From positions 248,001-312,000 of the forward strand of contig NZ_JYKZ01000002.1 of NCBI RefSeq assembly GCF_001043005.1: DNA of 64,000 nucleotides, in the 5' to 3' direction. Source of the DNA: Pseudomonas psychrophila. GTDB lineage: Bacteria > Pseudomonadota > Gammaproteobacteria > Pseudomonadales > Pseudomonadaceae. Of this stretch, positions 45,256 through 53,928 are shown in pieces. Made by a program: the position numbers and the translations under genes. The notes under the pieces were generated by a model, which had not been told where the DNA came from, did not search any database, and saw only the letters and a list, made by a program, of their open reading frames with translations. Position 1 is the first letter of the stretch. Each line of letters opens with the position of its first letter.

Positions 45256-46125
45256 ATGACGTACTCGCCCCTCCCTTACTACCTCGGTTGCCCGTCCTGG
45301 AGTGAAAACGCCTGGCGTGAAGGCCTGTACCCGCAGAACGCGCGCCCGGCTGATTTTTTGAGTCTGTATGCGCAGGTCTTCAATGCAGTCGAAGGCAACA
45401 CCACGTTCTATGCTCGCCCGGCACCGACCACGGTGGAGCGCTGGGTGCGCAACCTGCCTGAACACTTCAGGTTTACCGCCAAGTTTGCACGGGATATCAG
45501 CCACGGCGGCGATTTACGCGAGCAGTTGCACGCCGCAGACGACTTCCTGCACTTGTTGAGCCCCTTGGGAGCGCGCGTAGCACCGTTCTGGCTGCAACTG
45601 CCGGCCAGCTTCGGGCCACAACGTTTGAGCGAGCTGGTGAGCTTCATGGACACGTTGCAGTGCCCGCTGGCCGTCGAGGTGCGTCACCCGGAGTTCTTTG
45701 CCAGAGGCGATGCCGAGCGCCTGCTCAATCGCTTGCTGATGGACCGCGGTGTCGAGCGTATCTGCCTTGATCCACGGGCACTGTTCAGTTGCCACTCGAC
45801 CGATCCTGCGGTGCTTCACGCGCAATCAAAAAAGCCCAAAGTGCCGCCACGCCCTGCAGCCTTTACTCAATTTCCGCAAGTGCGTTTTATTGGCCGCCCG
45901 GAGCTTGAGGCCAACGATCCTTATCTGTTGCCCTGGATTGAAAAAGTCGCGGGCTGGATCGAGGAGGGGCGTACGCCCTACGTGTTTTTGCATACGCCGG
46001 ACAATCACCGTGCACCTGAACTGGCACGGCGTTTTCACCATCAATTGAGCGAACGGTTACCGGGGTTGCCCCCATTGCCCGAGTTGCATCAACCCCAGGC
46101 TCGTGAACAACTGGGTCTGCTTTAA
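45256..46125 (+). CDS. DUF72 family protein (YecE-like TIM barrel)
   Basis: 289 residues. Family landmarks are YYLGCPSWSENAWREGLYP at the N-terminus, VEGNTTFYARPAPTTVERW, FRFTAKFARDISH, FWLQLPASFG and the late YVFLHTPDNHRAPELARRF. DUF72 proteins have a TIM-barrel fold and were proposed to relate to nucleases, but no activity is established. The stop codon shares a TTAA palindrome with the stop of the convergent gene. Confidence 0.88.
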   Translation: MTYSPLPYYLGCPSWSENAWREGLYPQNARPADFLSLYAQVFNAVEGNTTFYARPAPTTVERWVRNLPEHFRFTAKFARDISHGGDLREQLHAADDFLHLLSPLGARVAPFWLQLPASFGPQRLSELVSFMDTLQCPLAVEVRHPEFFARGDAERLLNRLLMDRGVERICLDPRALFSCHSTDPAVLHAQSKKPKVPPRPAAFTQFPQVRFIGRPELEANDPYLLPWIEKVAGWIEEGRTPYVFLHTPDNHRAPELARRFHHQLSERLPGLPPLPELHQPQAREQLGLL

Positions 46126-46742
46126 GCGGCCATGCGCAGGTTGTTGATAACGATCGGGCGAGCCCAGCCAACATCGAAGTCCATTGCCCGTTGTTGTTCG
46201 ATCAATGTAATGGCGTCGAACGGCTCGGCGGGCGGAGGCAGCAAGTCCAGCTCAAACTCGGCAATCGGCAGGTGCAAAGGTCGCGGCTCAGGTCCCGGGC
46301 CCGGGTCGGGCAGGGGGTGACCCTGGGCCATGACGATGGGGCGCACCCACGTGTTGTTGTAGTCCTGCTGGTGCTGTTGTTCGATCATGTCTTCAGGCGG
46401 GAAGGGCACGGCAGGCGGTGGCAGCAGGTCCAGTTCGAATTCGGCAATGGGCAAAAACAGGGCTTCGGGCGGGCGCCGTTCGGTGTCCTGAACCTCGCAG
46501 TGGCGCTGGGTGACGATATTAACCAACAGATCACTGCCACCACGGGGTTCGGCATGTTCATCTTTGGCGGGCAGCCCTGCATCAAACGCCGCACATTCTT
46601 CAGCGCCGGATTGTTCTGCCAACGCCTGGGCGTAGAAGTCCTTCCACAGGTGATTGACACTGCCCGTGATCTGCGAATTGTGCCGGCCGAAGTCGCCAAT
46701 TGGCGTAATAAAGCCGATGGGTGCGCAATGAATGTCTGACAT
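46122..46742 (-). CDS. Hypothetical protein with two 41-residue repeats
   Basis: 206 residues, no signal peptide. Two repeats, residues 97-137 and 158-198, share LPIAEFELDLLPPPA.PF, then IEQQ, an acidic/aromatic centre and W.RPIV. A Pro/Gly-rich linker (LPDPGPGPEPRP) separates them. The N-terminal half is polar and unrecognised. It is monocistronic, upstream of rsmJ on the opposite strand. Function unknown; the repeats suggest a duplicated binding motif. Confidence 0.75.
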   Translation of the reverse strand: MSDIHCAPIGFITPIGDFGRHNSQITGSVNHLWKDFYAQALAEQSGAEECAAFDAGLPAKDEHAEPRGGSDLLVNIVTQRHCEVQDTERRPPEALFLPIAEFELDLLPPPAVPFPPEDMIEQQHQQDYNNTWVRPIVMAQGHPLPDPGPGPEPRPLHLPIAEFELDLLPPPAEPFDAITLIEQQRAMDFDVGWARPIVINNLRMAA

Positions 46743-46835
46743 AGCTCTCGGTTAACGCCCAGCTCTGGCAAAATGCCGGATATTTCATTTATCGGCAGCC
46801 TTTGCCGATCATTAAATTTTTGAGCGTGTTTTTAG

Positions 46836-47618
46836 ATGATTGAGCAAGCAGCGGGCTGTCGTATCAAAGTCGAGGCGCTGGACGAGGCCTACCAGGCCTT
46901 GGCCGAGCAATGGGCTGAGCGTCTGGGTTTGCCAATGGATGAGCCAGACGCGGAGTTCGCCTTGCAATTGAGCGCCCAGGGTTTGCAGTTGCAGCAACTG
47001 GGGCCAGACGCGCCAGGTCCGGTGCGGGTTGATTTTGTTGAAGGCGGCGCAGCCCATCGCCGTTTGTTCGGCGGCGGCACGGGGCAGATGATTGCCAAGG
47101 CGGTGGGGATTCAACAAGGCGTACGCCCACGGGTGCTGGATGCCACGGCAGGCTTGGGCAAGGATGCGTTCGTGCTGGCAAGCCTGGGCTGTGAGATGAG
47201 CCTGATCGAACGTCAGCCGCTGATCGGCGCATTGCTCGAAGACGGACTGGCCCGCGGCCTGGATGACTTTGAAGTGGCACCGATCGTGTCGCGCATGCAC
47301 TTGCTCAAAGGCAACTCGATTGAAGTGATGCGTAATTGGGAGGGCGAGCCGCCGCAAGTGATCTACCTGGACCCGATGTTCCCCCATCGCGAGAAAACCG
47401 CTCTGGTGAAAAAGGAAATGCGCCTGTTTCGCCCGTTAGTAGGCGATGACAACGATGCCCCGGCCCTGCTTGAGGCCGCGCTGGCGCTGGCGACCCACCG
47501 TGTGGTGGTCAAGCGGCCCCGCAAGGCACCCTGCATTGCAGGCCCCAAGCCAAGCCATGCGCTGGACGGGAAATCGAGCCGGTACGATATTTATCCGAAG
47601 AAAGCACTCAAGCCCTGA
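46836..47618 (+). CDS. rsmJ: 16S rRNA (guanine1516-N2)-methyltransferase RsmJ
   Basis: SAM-dependent enzyme methylating G1516 of 16S rRNA. It has 260 residues. Motif I is [19 protein letters not shown]; the catalytic DPMFP appears in [30 protein letters not shown] and [12 protein letters not shown] close the domain. In P. aeruginosa the same gene lies next to mexLJK, as here. Confidence 0.94.
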   Translation: MIEQAAGCRIKVEALDEAYQALAEQWAERLGLPMDEPDAEFALQLSAQGLQLQQLGPDAPGPVRVDFVEGGAAHRRLFGGGTGQMIAKAVGIQQGVRPRVLDATAGLGKDAFVLASLGCEMSLIERQPLIGALLEDGLARGLDDFEVAPIVSRMHLLKGNSIEVMRNWEGEPPQVIYLDPMFPHREKTALVKKEMRLFRPLVGDDNDAPALLEAALALATHRVVVKRPRKAPCIAGPKPSHALDGKSSRYDIYPKKALKP

Positions 47619-47622
47619 GCAT

Positions 47623-47708
47623 GTGGGAGCGGGCTTGCTCGCGATAGCATCGGCGGGGTTGTTCAGATACACCGCGTCGACTGAATCGCGAGCAAGCCCG
47701 CTCCCACA
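47623..47708. repeat. REP doublet (inverted pair)
   Basis: GTGGGAGCGGGCTTGCTCGC and its inverted copy between the convergent rsmJ and mexL-like genes. Confidence 0.9.
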
Positions 47709-47723
47709 GGGTGATGGGGGGCT

Positions 47724-48362
47724 TTACTCAGGTCGATACGCCCGCATGAACATCCCCACCACTTCCTGCGCATGGGCCTCGCTTTCCTGCGGCGCCAGCG
47801 GTTCACCGCCGCCAAACAGCAGGCGAAAGTTGGGGGCGCCCTTGAGCATGCAGAAGAAGTGTTCCGCCGCGTAGTGAGGATCGTCGATCCGCAGCGCGCC
47901 GCTCTGGTCCATCTTGCGCAGCAGCCCCTCCATCTCGTGCACCACGCGTTCGGGCCCGGCCTCCAGAAAAATCTGCGACAGCTTCGGGTCCTGGCTGCCC
48001 AGGGTGACCATCAGGCGGTGCAGGTTCAGCGATTCTTCGCTGTTGATCAGCACTTGAAAGCCTCGGGCGATATTCAACAGCACCGCCTCGATCGGCTTGC
48101 CTGCGGGCAATTCAAAAAAAAGAACCGGTAATTGCTCGGTGCATTTGGACATGATCGCCGAAGAAAACAGCGTCTCTTTATCAGTGAAGTGGCTGTAGAC
48201 CGTGAGTTTTGACACGCCTGCCAGGCCTGCAACCGCATCCATGCTGGTGTTGGCGTAGCCCTTGGTCAAAAACAGGGATTTGGCGGCGTCAAGGATCGAC
48301 TGGCGTTTTGCCAGGTCCTTGGGGCGGCCGAGTGCATTGGGGGGTAAAGGATTGTCAGACAT
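47724..48362 (-). CDS. mexL: TetR-family repressor, MexL-like
   Basis: 212 residues. HTH at about 18-65 (RQSILDAAKSLFLTKGYANTSMDAVA, LAGVSKLTVYSHFTDKETLF). It is divergent from an RND efflux operon, in the same place and orientation as P. aeruginosa mexL (PA3678), which represses mexJK. The C-terminal half has a TetR ligand-binding region. The symbol is transferred from synteny and likeness, not from function. Confidence 0.8.
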   Translation of the reverse strand: MSDNPLPPNALGRPKDLAKRQSILDAAKSLFLTKGYANTSMDAVAGLAGVSKLTVYSHFTDKETLFSSAIMSKCTEQLPVLFFELPAGKPIEAVLLNIARGFQVLINSEESLNLHRLMVTLGSQDPKLSQIFLEAGPERVVHEMEGLLRKMDQSGALRIDDPHYAAEHFFCMLKGAPNFRLLFGGGEPLAPQESEAHAQEVVGMFMRAYRPE

Positions 48363-48367
48363 ATCCG

Positions 48368-48420
48368 TTTATTACTGGACTGGTGAGTTTAGTATTAATA
48401 ACATGCAGCCAGTATAAATA
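48368..48420. promoter_or_regulatory. mexL/mexJ intergenic region with candidate operator
   Basis: The 89-bp divergent gap is AT-rich and holds an imperfect inverted repeat, TTTATTACTGG (48368-48378) and CCAGTATAAATA (48409-48420). TTTAGTATTAATAA lies between them, and AGTATTAATA/AGTATAAATA forms a 9/10 direct repeat. A repressor bound here could control both genes. Confidence 0.45.
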
Positions 48421-48451
48421 TTCCAAGCCCCATTAGCGAAAGGTCGTCCAC

Positions 48452-49552
48452 ATGTTGCGCCATGCCTTGCCCCGCGCTGTGCCTGTCTGTCTGGTTTTTT
48501 TATTGTCTGGGTGTGGGCAGCAAGAGCCTGCAAAAATCAGCATCAGCCCGGCGATGGTGGTGCATCCGCAGCCTTCAACGCTGGCAAGCCAGAGCTATCC
48601 GGGTGAAGTACGTGCACGTTTCGACCCGCAACTGGCGTTTCGTATTGGCGGCAAAGTCACCAGGCGTCTGGTGGACGAAGGTGAGCGGGTCAAGGCCAAT
48701 CAGCCCTTGGCAGAGCTGGACCCACAAGACGTGCGTCTGCAACTGGACGCTACCCGTGCCCAAGTGGCTGCCGGGCAAGCCAACCTGAATCTGGTGCGTG
48801 CTGAACGCGACCGCTACAAGACCTTGCTGGATCGCCAGATGGTCAGCCGTTCGCAGTTCGACAACGCCGAAAACCTCTACCGCTCAGGCGTTGCCAAGCT
48901 CCAGCAGCTCAAGGCCGAGCAGGATGTGGCCAGTAACCAGGCGAGCTATGCGGTGCTGCGCGCTCCACAAGATGGCGTAATCGCCCAGCGTCAGGTCGAA
49001 GTCGGGCAGGTGGTCAATGCCGGACAAACAGTGTTCACCCTGGCTGCCGATGGTGAGCGTGAAGTTTTGATCAGCTTGCCCGAACAGGATTTTGGCCGCT
49101 TCAAGATCGGTTTGCCGGTAGCGGTTGAGTTGTGGTCGCAACCCGGCCAGCGTTTCAGCGGACGCATCCGCGAGCTGTCGCCGTCGGCCGATCCGAAGTC
49201 ACGTACCTTTGCTGCCCGCATCACGTTCACCTCTGGCAAGGTGCCCGCCGAACTGGGCCAAAGTGCCCGGGTCTTTATTGAAGGTGAAGGCGCGAGTTCT
49301 CTGTCGGTGCCTCTGTCGGCCTTGACTGCCGAGAACGGCTCGGCTTACGTGTGGCGTGTCGGCCAGGACAACAAACTTGAGCAAGTGCCGGTGCGGGTGG
49401 GGCCTTTTGGCGAAAAGAGCGTGCCGGTACTCGAAGGCCTCAAGGCCGATGACTGGATCGTCGCTGCCGGTGTGCATGTGCTGCATCCCGGGCAGGAGGT
49501 GCGGCCAATTGATCGCTCCAATCGGGCAATCAATGTTTCGGCCAAGGAGTAA
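48452..49552 (+). CDS. mexJ: RND efflux membrane-fusion protein, MexJ-like
   Basis: Periplasmic adaptor joining the inner-membrane pump to an outer-membrane channel. It has 366 residues with a signal peptide and lipobox LSGC (Cys22). Lipoyl halves (ALRFRIGGKVTRRLVDEG-like region; VLRAPQDGVIAQRQVEVGQVV) flank an alpha-hairpin (about 90-150), with a beta-barrel and membrane-proximal domain after. Five bases before mexK, so one operon. Confidence 0.88.
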   Translation: MLRHALPRAVPVCLVFLLSGCGQQEPAKISISPAMVVHPQPSTLASQSYPGEVRARFDPQLAFRIGGKVTRRLVDEGERVKANQPLAELDPQDVRLQLDATRAQVAAGQANLNLVRAERDRYKTLLDRQMVSRSQFDNAENLYRSGVAKLQQLKAEQDVASNQASYAVLRAPQDGVIAQRQVEVGQVVNAGQTVFTLAADGEREVLISLPEQDFGRFKIGLPVAVELWSQPGQRFSGRIRELSPSADPKSRTFAARITFTSGKVPAELGQSARVFIEGEGASSLSVPLSALTAENGSAYVWRVGQDNKLEQVPVRVGPFGEKSVPVLEGLKADDWIVAAGVHVLHPGQEVRPIDRSNRAINVSAKE

Positions 49553-49557
49553 CCCCC

Positions 49558-52500
49558 ATGGGCTTTAACCTTTCTGCCTGGGCATTGCGCAATCGCCAGA
49601 TCGTCCTGTTCCTGATGCTGTTGCTGGCGATTGTCGGCGGGCTCTCCTACACCAAATTAGGGCAAAGCGAAGACCCGCCGTTCACCTTCAAGGCCATGGT
49701 CATTCGGACCCTGTGGCCGGGTGCCACGGCAGAGGAAGTTTCTCGCCAGGTCACCGAACGTATTGAAAAAAAGCTGATGGAGACCGGTGAGTACGAGCGC
49801 ATTGTTTCGTTCTCGCGCCCTGGCGAGTCGCAAGTGACCTTTATGGCCCGCGACTCGATGCATTCGAATCAGATTCCGGAGCTGTGGTATCAGGTTCGCA
49901 AAAAGATCAGTGATATCCGTCACACCTTGCCACCTGATGTTCAGGGGCCGTTTTTCAACGATGAATTTGGTACCACGTTCGGCAATATCTACAGCCTGAG
50001 CGGTGAAGGTTACGACTACGCGGTACTCAAGGACTATGCCGACCGTATCCAGATCCAGCTGCAACGGGTCAAGGATGTAGGCAAGGTTGAGTTGTTGGGG
50101 CTGCAGGACGAAAAAATCTGGATCGAGCTGTCCAACCTCAAGCTTGCAACCCTGGGTTTGCCGCTGGCCGCTGTGCAACAAGCCCTTGAGGAACAAAACG
50201 CGGTCTCGACTGCAGGTTTCTTTGAAACACCGTCAGAGCGTGTGCAACTGCGCGTCAGCGGTAATTTCAAGACGGTAGAGGAGATCGAACGGTTCCCGAT
50301 CCGCGTGGGCGAGCGCACTTTTCGTATCAGTGATGTGGCTGATGTGCGTCGTGGCTTTAATGATCCACCGGCGCCGCGTATGCGCTTTATGGGCCACGAT
50401 GCGATTGGTCTGGCCGTGGCCATGAAGGACGGTGGCGATATCCTGGTACTGGGCAAGGCGCTTGATACCGAGTTCGAACGAATCCAGAAAAACCTCCCGG
50501 CCGGGATGCAATTGGGCAAGGTCTCCGACCAGCCCGCGGCAGTGAAAACCAGTGTCGGCGAGTTCGTTCAAGTGCTGGTCGAAGCCCTGGTTATCGTGTT
50601 GTTGGTCAGCTTCTTCTCACTGGGTGTGCGCACTGGCATGGTGGTGGCGCTGACTATTCCGCTGGTGTTGGCGATGACGTTTGCTGCCATGCATTACTTC
50701 GGCATTGGCCTGCACAAGATCTCACTGGGCGCATTGGTGCTGGCGCTGGGCTTGTTGGTGGATGACGCGATCATTGCCGTGGAAATGATGGCGATCAAGA
50801 TGGAGCAGGGCTATGACCGGCTGAAAGCGGCGAGCTTTGCCTGGACCAGCACCGCGTTCCCGATGCTCACCGGTACCCTGATCACGGCCGCAGGCTTTTT
50901 GCCGATTGCCATGGCGCAGTCGAGCACGGGTGAGTACACCCGCTCGATCTTCCAGGTAGTGACCATTGCCCTGCTGGCGTCGTGGATTGCGGCGGTGGTG
51001 TTTGTGCCGTATCTGGGCGCGCTGTTACTGCCGGATCTGGCAAAAATTCATGCCGCCAAGCATGGTTCGGGCGCGGGTGCTCCCGACCCTTACGCCACAC
51101 CGTTTTATCAGCGGGTTCGACGGTTGGTGGAGTGGTGTGTCACCCGACGCAAAACCGTTATAGCACTCACCGCGTTGCTGTTCCTGGGGTCGGTCGTGCT
51201 GTTCAAGTTTGTTCCGCAGCAGTTCTTTCCGGCATCCAGCCGGCTGGAATTGATGGTCGACTTGAAACTGGCCGAAGGCGCTTCGTTGAGCAATACCACC
51301 GATCAGGTCAAACAGCTCGAAGCACTGCTCAAGGATCACCCGGGTATCGCCAACTATGTGGCTTATGCCGGGACCGGCTCGCCTCGCTATTACCTGCCAC
51401 TGGATCAGCAGTTGCCAGCGGCCAGCTTTGCCCAGTTTGTGGTGCTGGCCAAGACCATTGAGGACAGGGAAGACCTGCGCACCTGGTTGATTGACACCCT
51501 TAACGAGCAATTCCCGACAGTACGCTCTCGCGTCACGCGACTGGAAAACGGTCCACCTGTGGGCTATCCGGTGCAGTTCCGGGTGACGGGCGAACACATC
51601 GAAGAGGTCCGGGCGCTGGCGCGCAAGGTGGCTGCCAAGGTCCGCGACAATCCACATGTGGTGAATGTGCACCTGGACTGGGAAGAACCGAGCAAGGTGG
51701 TGTATCTCAATATCGATCAGGACCGGGCACGGGCCTTGGGTGTGAGCACGGCCAACCTGTCGCGCTTTTTGCAAAGCACATTGCTGGGCTCCACCGTCAG
51801 CCAGTACCGTGAAGACAACGAGTTGATCGAAATCCTGTTGCGCGGCACGCCTCAGGAACGCACCGAACTGGCATTGCTGCCTAGCCTGGCAGTGCCGACC
51901 GACAACGGCCACAGTGTTGCCCTGTCGCAAATCGCGACGCTGGAATATGGCTTTGAAGAGGGCATCATTTGGCACCGTAACCGCCTGCCGAACGTGACCG
52001 TACGTGCGGACATCTATGGCAAGGAGCAACCGGCGACCTTGGTGGAGCAGATTCTGCCGACCCTTGAGGGTGTTCGCGCCGAGCTGCCGGATGGCTATCT
52101 GCTGGACGTGGGCGGCACAGTCGAAGACTCCACCCGTGGCCAGGACTCGGTGAAAGCCGGTGTACCGCTGTTTATCGTGGTGGTGCTGACCCTGTTGATG
52201 GTGCAGCTGCGCAGTTTCTCGCGCATGGTGATGGTGTTCCTGACGGCGCCGTTGGGGCTGATCGGTGTGACGCTGTTCCTGCTGCTGTTCGGCAAGCCGT
52301 TCGGCTTTGTGGCGATGCTGGGCACCATTGCGTTGTCGGGGATGATCATGCGCAACTCGGTGATCCTGGTGGATCAGATCGAGCAGGACAAGGCGGCGGG
52401 GCTGGACCCGTGGCGGGCGATTATTGAAGCGACGGTGCGGCGTTTTCGCCCGATTGTGCTGACTGCACTGGCGGCGGTGCTGGCGATGATTCCACTGTCA

Positions 52501-52632
52501 CGCAGTGTGTTCTTCGGTCCGATGGCGGTTGCCATCATGGGTGGGCTGATAGTGGCGACTGCATTGACCTTGCTGTTCTTGCCAGCGCTGTACGCGGCGT
52601 GGTTTAAGGTCAAGAAGCCAGCTGAGGCTTGA
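49558..52632 (+). CDS. mexK: RND multidrug efflux transporter, MexK-like
   Basis: Proton-driven inner-membrane pump of 1024 residues (MexK 1025). TM1 near 12-30, large periplasmic loops, then TM2-6 around residues 335-500 with the paired aspartates in GLLVDDAIIAVEMM, and TM8-12 around 870-1015. GAVRN-like C-terminal helix features and ALSGMIMRNSVILVDQIEQD are typical. No outer-membrane gene follows; MexJK in P. aeruginosa borrows OprM or OpmH. Substrates cannot be inferred. Confidence 0.9.
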   Translation: MGFNLSAWALRNRQIVLFLMLLLAIVGGLSYTKLGQSEDPPFTFKAMVIRTLWPGATAEEVSRQVTERIEKKLMETGEYERIVSFSRPGESQVTFMARDSMHSNQIPELWYQVRKKISDIRHTLPPDVQGPFFNDEFGTTFGNIYSLSGEGYDYAVLKDYADRIQIQLQRVKDVGKVELLGLQDEKIWIELSNLKLATLGLPLAAVQQALEEQNAVSTAGFFETPSERVQLRVSGNFKTVEEIERFPIRVGERTFRISDVADVRRGFNDPPAPRMRFMGHDAIGLAVAMKDGGDILVLGKALDTEFERIQKNLPAGMQLGKVSDQPAAVKTSVGEFVQVLVEALVIVLLVSFFSLGVRTGMVVALTIPLVLAMTFAAMHYFGIGLHKISLGALVLALGLLVDDAIIAVEMMAIKMEQGYDRLKAASFAWTSTAFPMLTGTLITAAGFLPIAMAQSSTGEYTRSIFQVVTIALLASWIAAVVFVPYLGALLLPDLAKIHAAKHGSGAGAPDPYATPFYQRVRRLVEWCVTRRKTVIALTALLFLGSVVLFKFVPQQFFPASSRLELMVDLKLAEGASLSNTTDQVKQLEALLKDHPGIANYVAYAGTGSPRYYLPLDQQLPAASFAQFVVLAKTIEDREDLRTWLIDTLNEQFPTVRSRVTRLENGPPVGYPVQFRVTGEHIEEVRALARKVAAKVRDNPHVVNVHLDWEEPSKVVYLNIDQDRARALGVSTANLSRFLQSTLLGSTVSQYREDNELIEILLRGTPQERTELALLPSLAVPTDNGHSVALSQIATLEYGFEEGIIWHRNRLPNVTVRADIYGKEQPATLVEQILPTLEGVRAELPDGYLLDVGGTVEDSTRGQDSVKAGVPLFIVVVLTLLMVQLRSFSRMVMVFLTAPLGLIGVTLFLLLFGKPFGFVAMLGTIALSGMIMRNSVILVDQIEQDKAAGLDPWRAIIEATVRRFRPIVLTALAAVLAMIPLSRSVFFGPMAVAIMGGLIVATALTLLFLPALYAAWFKVKKPAEA

Positions 52633-52639
52633 CGCCCCT

Positions 52640-52727
52640 GTGGGAGCGGGCTTGCTCGCGATGCAGGCGGCGCGGTGTATCTGGATGACTGCGCTGATGC
52701 CATCGCGGGCAAGCCCGGCTCCCACAG
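52640..52727. repeat. REP doublet with diverged right arm
   Basis: Left arm GTGGGAGCGGGCTTGCTCGC is canonical. The right arm, ATCGCGGGCAAGCCCGGCTC, carries changes that break part of the pairing. It lies 8 bp after the mexK stop. Confidence 0.85.
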
Positions 52728-52768
52728 GGTTTGTGTGGCTCACATCATCCGGGCCTGGGTACCCATTA

Positions 52769-52798
52769 TTGTGGAGGCGGGCAAGCCCGCCTTCACAA
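52769..52798. repeat. Short REP-related palindrome
   Basis: TTGTGGAGGCGGGCAAGCCC continuing to CGCCTTCACAA forms an imperfect 30-bp palindrome centred on GGGC-AA-GCCC; it follows the doublet at 52640 and could act as a terminator for the convergent genes. Confidence 0.7.
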
Positions 52799-52801
52799 GG
52801 G

Positions 52802-53491
52802 TTACAGCGTTCCGAACACCTTTTTCGCCAAACTGGTAGCAGCCGCTGCCGGGTTCTGGCGGATGGTTTCTTCCTGTTTACCAATCATTTCGAACAAACC
52901 ATCCAGGGCTTTTTCGGTCACGTAGCTTTCAATGTTGGCGCTTTTGGCGTCCACCACACCCAGCGTGGCGGCTTGCCCGGCGAAAGAGTTGTACTGCTGA
53001 GCCAGACCGACCTTGTCCGTGGCGGCCTTGACGATAGGCAGGAACTTGGCGCGGATCTGCGCTCGGCTGCTTTTGTTCAGGTACTGGGTGGCAGAGTCCT
53101 GACCACCGCTCAAAATACCCTTGGCATCTGCCACGCTCATGTTTTTCACCGCATTGACCAACAGCGCCTGCGCCTGTGGCACGGCCGCTTCAGCGGCTTT
53201 GTTCATGCTGGTTTCAAGCTGCTCGACCTGATCGCCCATGCCGAACTGCTTCATCGTTTTCGCGACCTTACCAAGGTTGCCCGGCAACTCGATCTTGACC
53301 TCAGGGTTGTTGCTGAAACCACCAGGAGTCCCCAGTTGCTTGACTGCAATTTGTGCGCCCTGGGTCAGGGCATCTTTAAGACCCCCTGTGGCGTCGCTTT
53401 GCGATAAATCGCTCAACGACAACGCCAGGGTGTTAGCCGAAATCAGCAGGCCTGCGCACAGGCCTGCAAAACGTAGAGAAGGGCGCAGCAT
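52802..53491 (-). CDS. DUF4197 family protein, exported
   Basis: 229 residues with a signal peptide (LRFAGLCAGLLISANTLA). The DUF4197 domain fills the rest: GGLKDALTQGAQIAVKQLG, KNMSVADAKGILSGGQDSAT, YVTEKALDGLFEMIGKQEETIRQNP. The family is periplasmic, all-helical and of unknown function. It precedes nothing on its strand; the YbaY-like gene lies just upstream of it. Confidence 0.85.
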   Translation of the reverse strand: MLRPSLRFAGLCAGLLISANTLALSLSDLSQSDATGGLKDALTQGAQIAVKQLGTPGGFSNNPEVKIELPGNLGKVAKTMKQFGMGDQVEQLETSMNKAAEAAVPQAQALLVNAVKNMSVADAKGILSGGQDSATQYLNKSSRAQIRAKFLPIVKAATDKVGLAQQYNSFAGQAATLGVVDAKSANIESYVTEKALDGLFEMIGKQEETIRQNPAAAATSLAKKVFGTL

Positions 53492-53515
53492 GGGGAACTC
53501 CCTGTTTGCGTGGAA

Positions 53516-53917
53516 TCAATGAGCGACTTGATCTACACGCAAACGTAGTGGTTGCTGGGTTTTTGCATTCAGGTCGACGCTGTTGCGCTCAGTGGTGATA
53601 AACAGCAATTTGCCGTCTTGCTCAATGCGCGCACTCACCGCGTAGGTGTGGCCAGGTTTAACCTGTGCCGGGTCGTAGGTCAGATGAAACGGCAACGGCA
53701 CCTGGCCCTTGATTTGGCCACTTTGCTTGGCAAGGGTCACCGCTGGAGCGTCGGCCAGCGAGACATCCTGCAAGCTAACTTCAAGTGTAGCTGTAGGCGG
53801 CAGGGCGATACGTTGCAGGTAGAACACTTCGCCATCGAGGGAGGCTTGCGGGGTCGAGGTCATAGCGCTACAGGCTCCCAGCAGGGCGGTGAGGCTGAGT
53901 AAAAGTACTTTTTTCAT
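53516..53917 (-). CDS. YbaY-family lipoprotein
   Basis: 133 residues from ATG 53917 (GAAGGAG upstream). Lipobox LGAC (Cys16). The YbaY-type beta domain is seen in VFYLQRIALPPTATLEVSLQDVSLAD and PLPFHLTYDPAQVKPGHTYAVSARIEQDGKLLFI. Related domains occur in lipoproteins next to META or HslJ proteins; function unknown. It is 11 bp downstream of plsB on the same strand and probably shares its transcript. Confidence 0.85.
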   Translation of the reverse strand: MKKVLLLSLTALLGACSAMTSTPQASLDGEVFYLQRIALPPTATLEVSLQDVSLADAPAVTLAKQSGQIKGQVPLPFHLTYDPAQVKPGHTYAVSARIEQDGKLLFITTERNSVDLNAKTQQPLRLRVDQVAH

Positions 53918-53928
53918 GGGTTTCTCCT

